Positions 5,184 to 5,425 of a DNA stretch of 5,425 nucleotides are shown piece by piece (positions within the stretch are counted from its first letter, which is position 1; each line of letters opens with the position of its first letter). The notes beneath the pieces are model-generated. The model worked only from the letters and a program-made list of their open reading frames with translations, was not told where the DNA came from and did not search any database. The DNA is from Nostoc sp. CHAB 5834 (lineage in GTDB: Bacteria; Cyanobacteriota; Cyanobacteriia; Cyanobacteriales; Nostocaceae): the NCBI GenBank assembly GCA_020829485.1, contig JAIVFU010000280.1, forward strand, positions 1-5,425, given 5' to 3'. A program made the translations under genes and the position numbers.

Positions 5184-5217
5184 AAAAAAGCCGCTCAAGA
5201 GATGTCTCTTGAACGGC
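5184..5217 (-). terminator. Rho-independent terminator of the right-edge gene
   Basis: A long stem (GCCG, one mismatch, then TCAAGAG paired with CTCTTGA and CGGC) with a small loop is followed on the minus strand by six T residues. It lies about 20 bases after the TAA of the gene running in from the right edge. The tail GGCTTTTTTCAT is nearly the same as that of the terminator at 604-634. Confidence 0.88.
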
Positions 5218-5236
5218 CAGGAATTAATCGATTGCC

Positions 5237-5425
5237 TTAGGCCGCGAGGTCAGCCTCTTTGCGGAGAGCTTGCTCGTCTTTTCGCAGTTGCTGACCCATT
5301 TCGACAAACTTTCTGATTTCGCTCCAGGGCGCGATACCGCTGCTGAGCCCCGCTTCTCCCTCAGAATGCAAAGCAATGGTCAGCCCCATCTTGGACTTTT
5401 CGGCATCTAACCACACGCCATGGGG
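5237..5425 (-). CDS. Hypothetical protein, C-terminal part only
   Basis: The minus strand is open from the right edge to a TAA, giving the last 62 residues of a gene whose start lies outside the window. The visible part runs from GVWLDAEKSKMGLTIALHSE through GLSSGIAPWSEIRKFVEMG to a charged helical end QQLRKDEQALRKEADLAA. There is no membrane segment. The alternation of a strand-like region and a final amphipathic helix is compatible with a small soluble protein, but no family is recognised. The strong terminator just downstream and the clean frame support it as a real gene. Whether it belongs to the same functional group as the 347-residue gene is unknown, because the terminator separates them. 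Confidence 0.7.
   Translation of the reverse strand, partial: PHGVWLDAEKSKMGLTIALHSEGEAGLSSGIAPWSEIRKFVEMGQQLRKDEQALRKEADLAA

Noticed and set aside
5181..5240. 19-codon peptide MKKAAQEMSL... on the plus strand
   Set aside because: It is again the complement of a terminator and its tail, with no ribosome-binding site.

Overview
The window looks like an accessory region of a Gram-negative bacterium, most likely a betaproteobacterium. The evidence is a lipobox lipoprotein, moderate-to-high GC content judged by eye, and minus-strand terminators ending in a GGCTTTTTTCAT-type tail. The taxonomic guess is weak because no universal marker gene is present. It holds eight coding regions, two of them cut by the window edges. 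Only three can be assigned to a recognisable class. The other five are unfamiliar proteins arranged in compact units.

Layout, left to right. (1) 1-553, minus: a YkgJ-type CxxxCGxCC cysteine-cluster protein, running off the left edge. (2) 604-655: a strong minus-strand rho-independent terminator plus a second small hairpin. (3) 666-1445, minus: a two-gene operon of unknown small proteins with nearly identical ribosome-binding sites and one candidate promoter. (4) 1446-1531: a divergent intergenic region holding that promoter and a perfect 12-bp palindrome, which may be an operator. (5) 1532-1885, plus: a small outer-membrane-type lipoprotein. (6) 1886-2060: non-coding or too weak to call. (7) 2061-2804, plus: a complete calcineurin-like metallophosphoesterase. 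(8) 2823-3984, minus: an overlapping gene pair, a small soluble protein followed by a protein with two membrane segments, with its own candidate promoter. (9) 4082-5125, minus: a 347-residue unknown protein with a coiled coil and a conserved-looking C-terminal domain. (10) 5184-5217: a second strong minus-strand terminator with a tail like the first. (11) 5237-5425, minus: the 3' end of another unknown gene, running off the right edge.

The minus-strand genes appear to be separate short transcription units, each bounded by its own terminator or promoter, rather than one long operon. The lipoprotein and the phosphoesterase are the only plus-strand genes. No tRNA, rRNA, CRISPR array, insertion sequence, integrase or attachment site was recognised. 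The best candidates for something undescribed are the soluble/membrane overlapping pair (2823-3984), the 347-residue protein beside it, and the two-gene operon at 666-1445. Nothing in the sequence proves a function for any of them.
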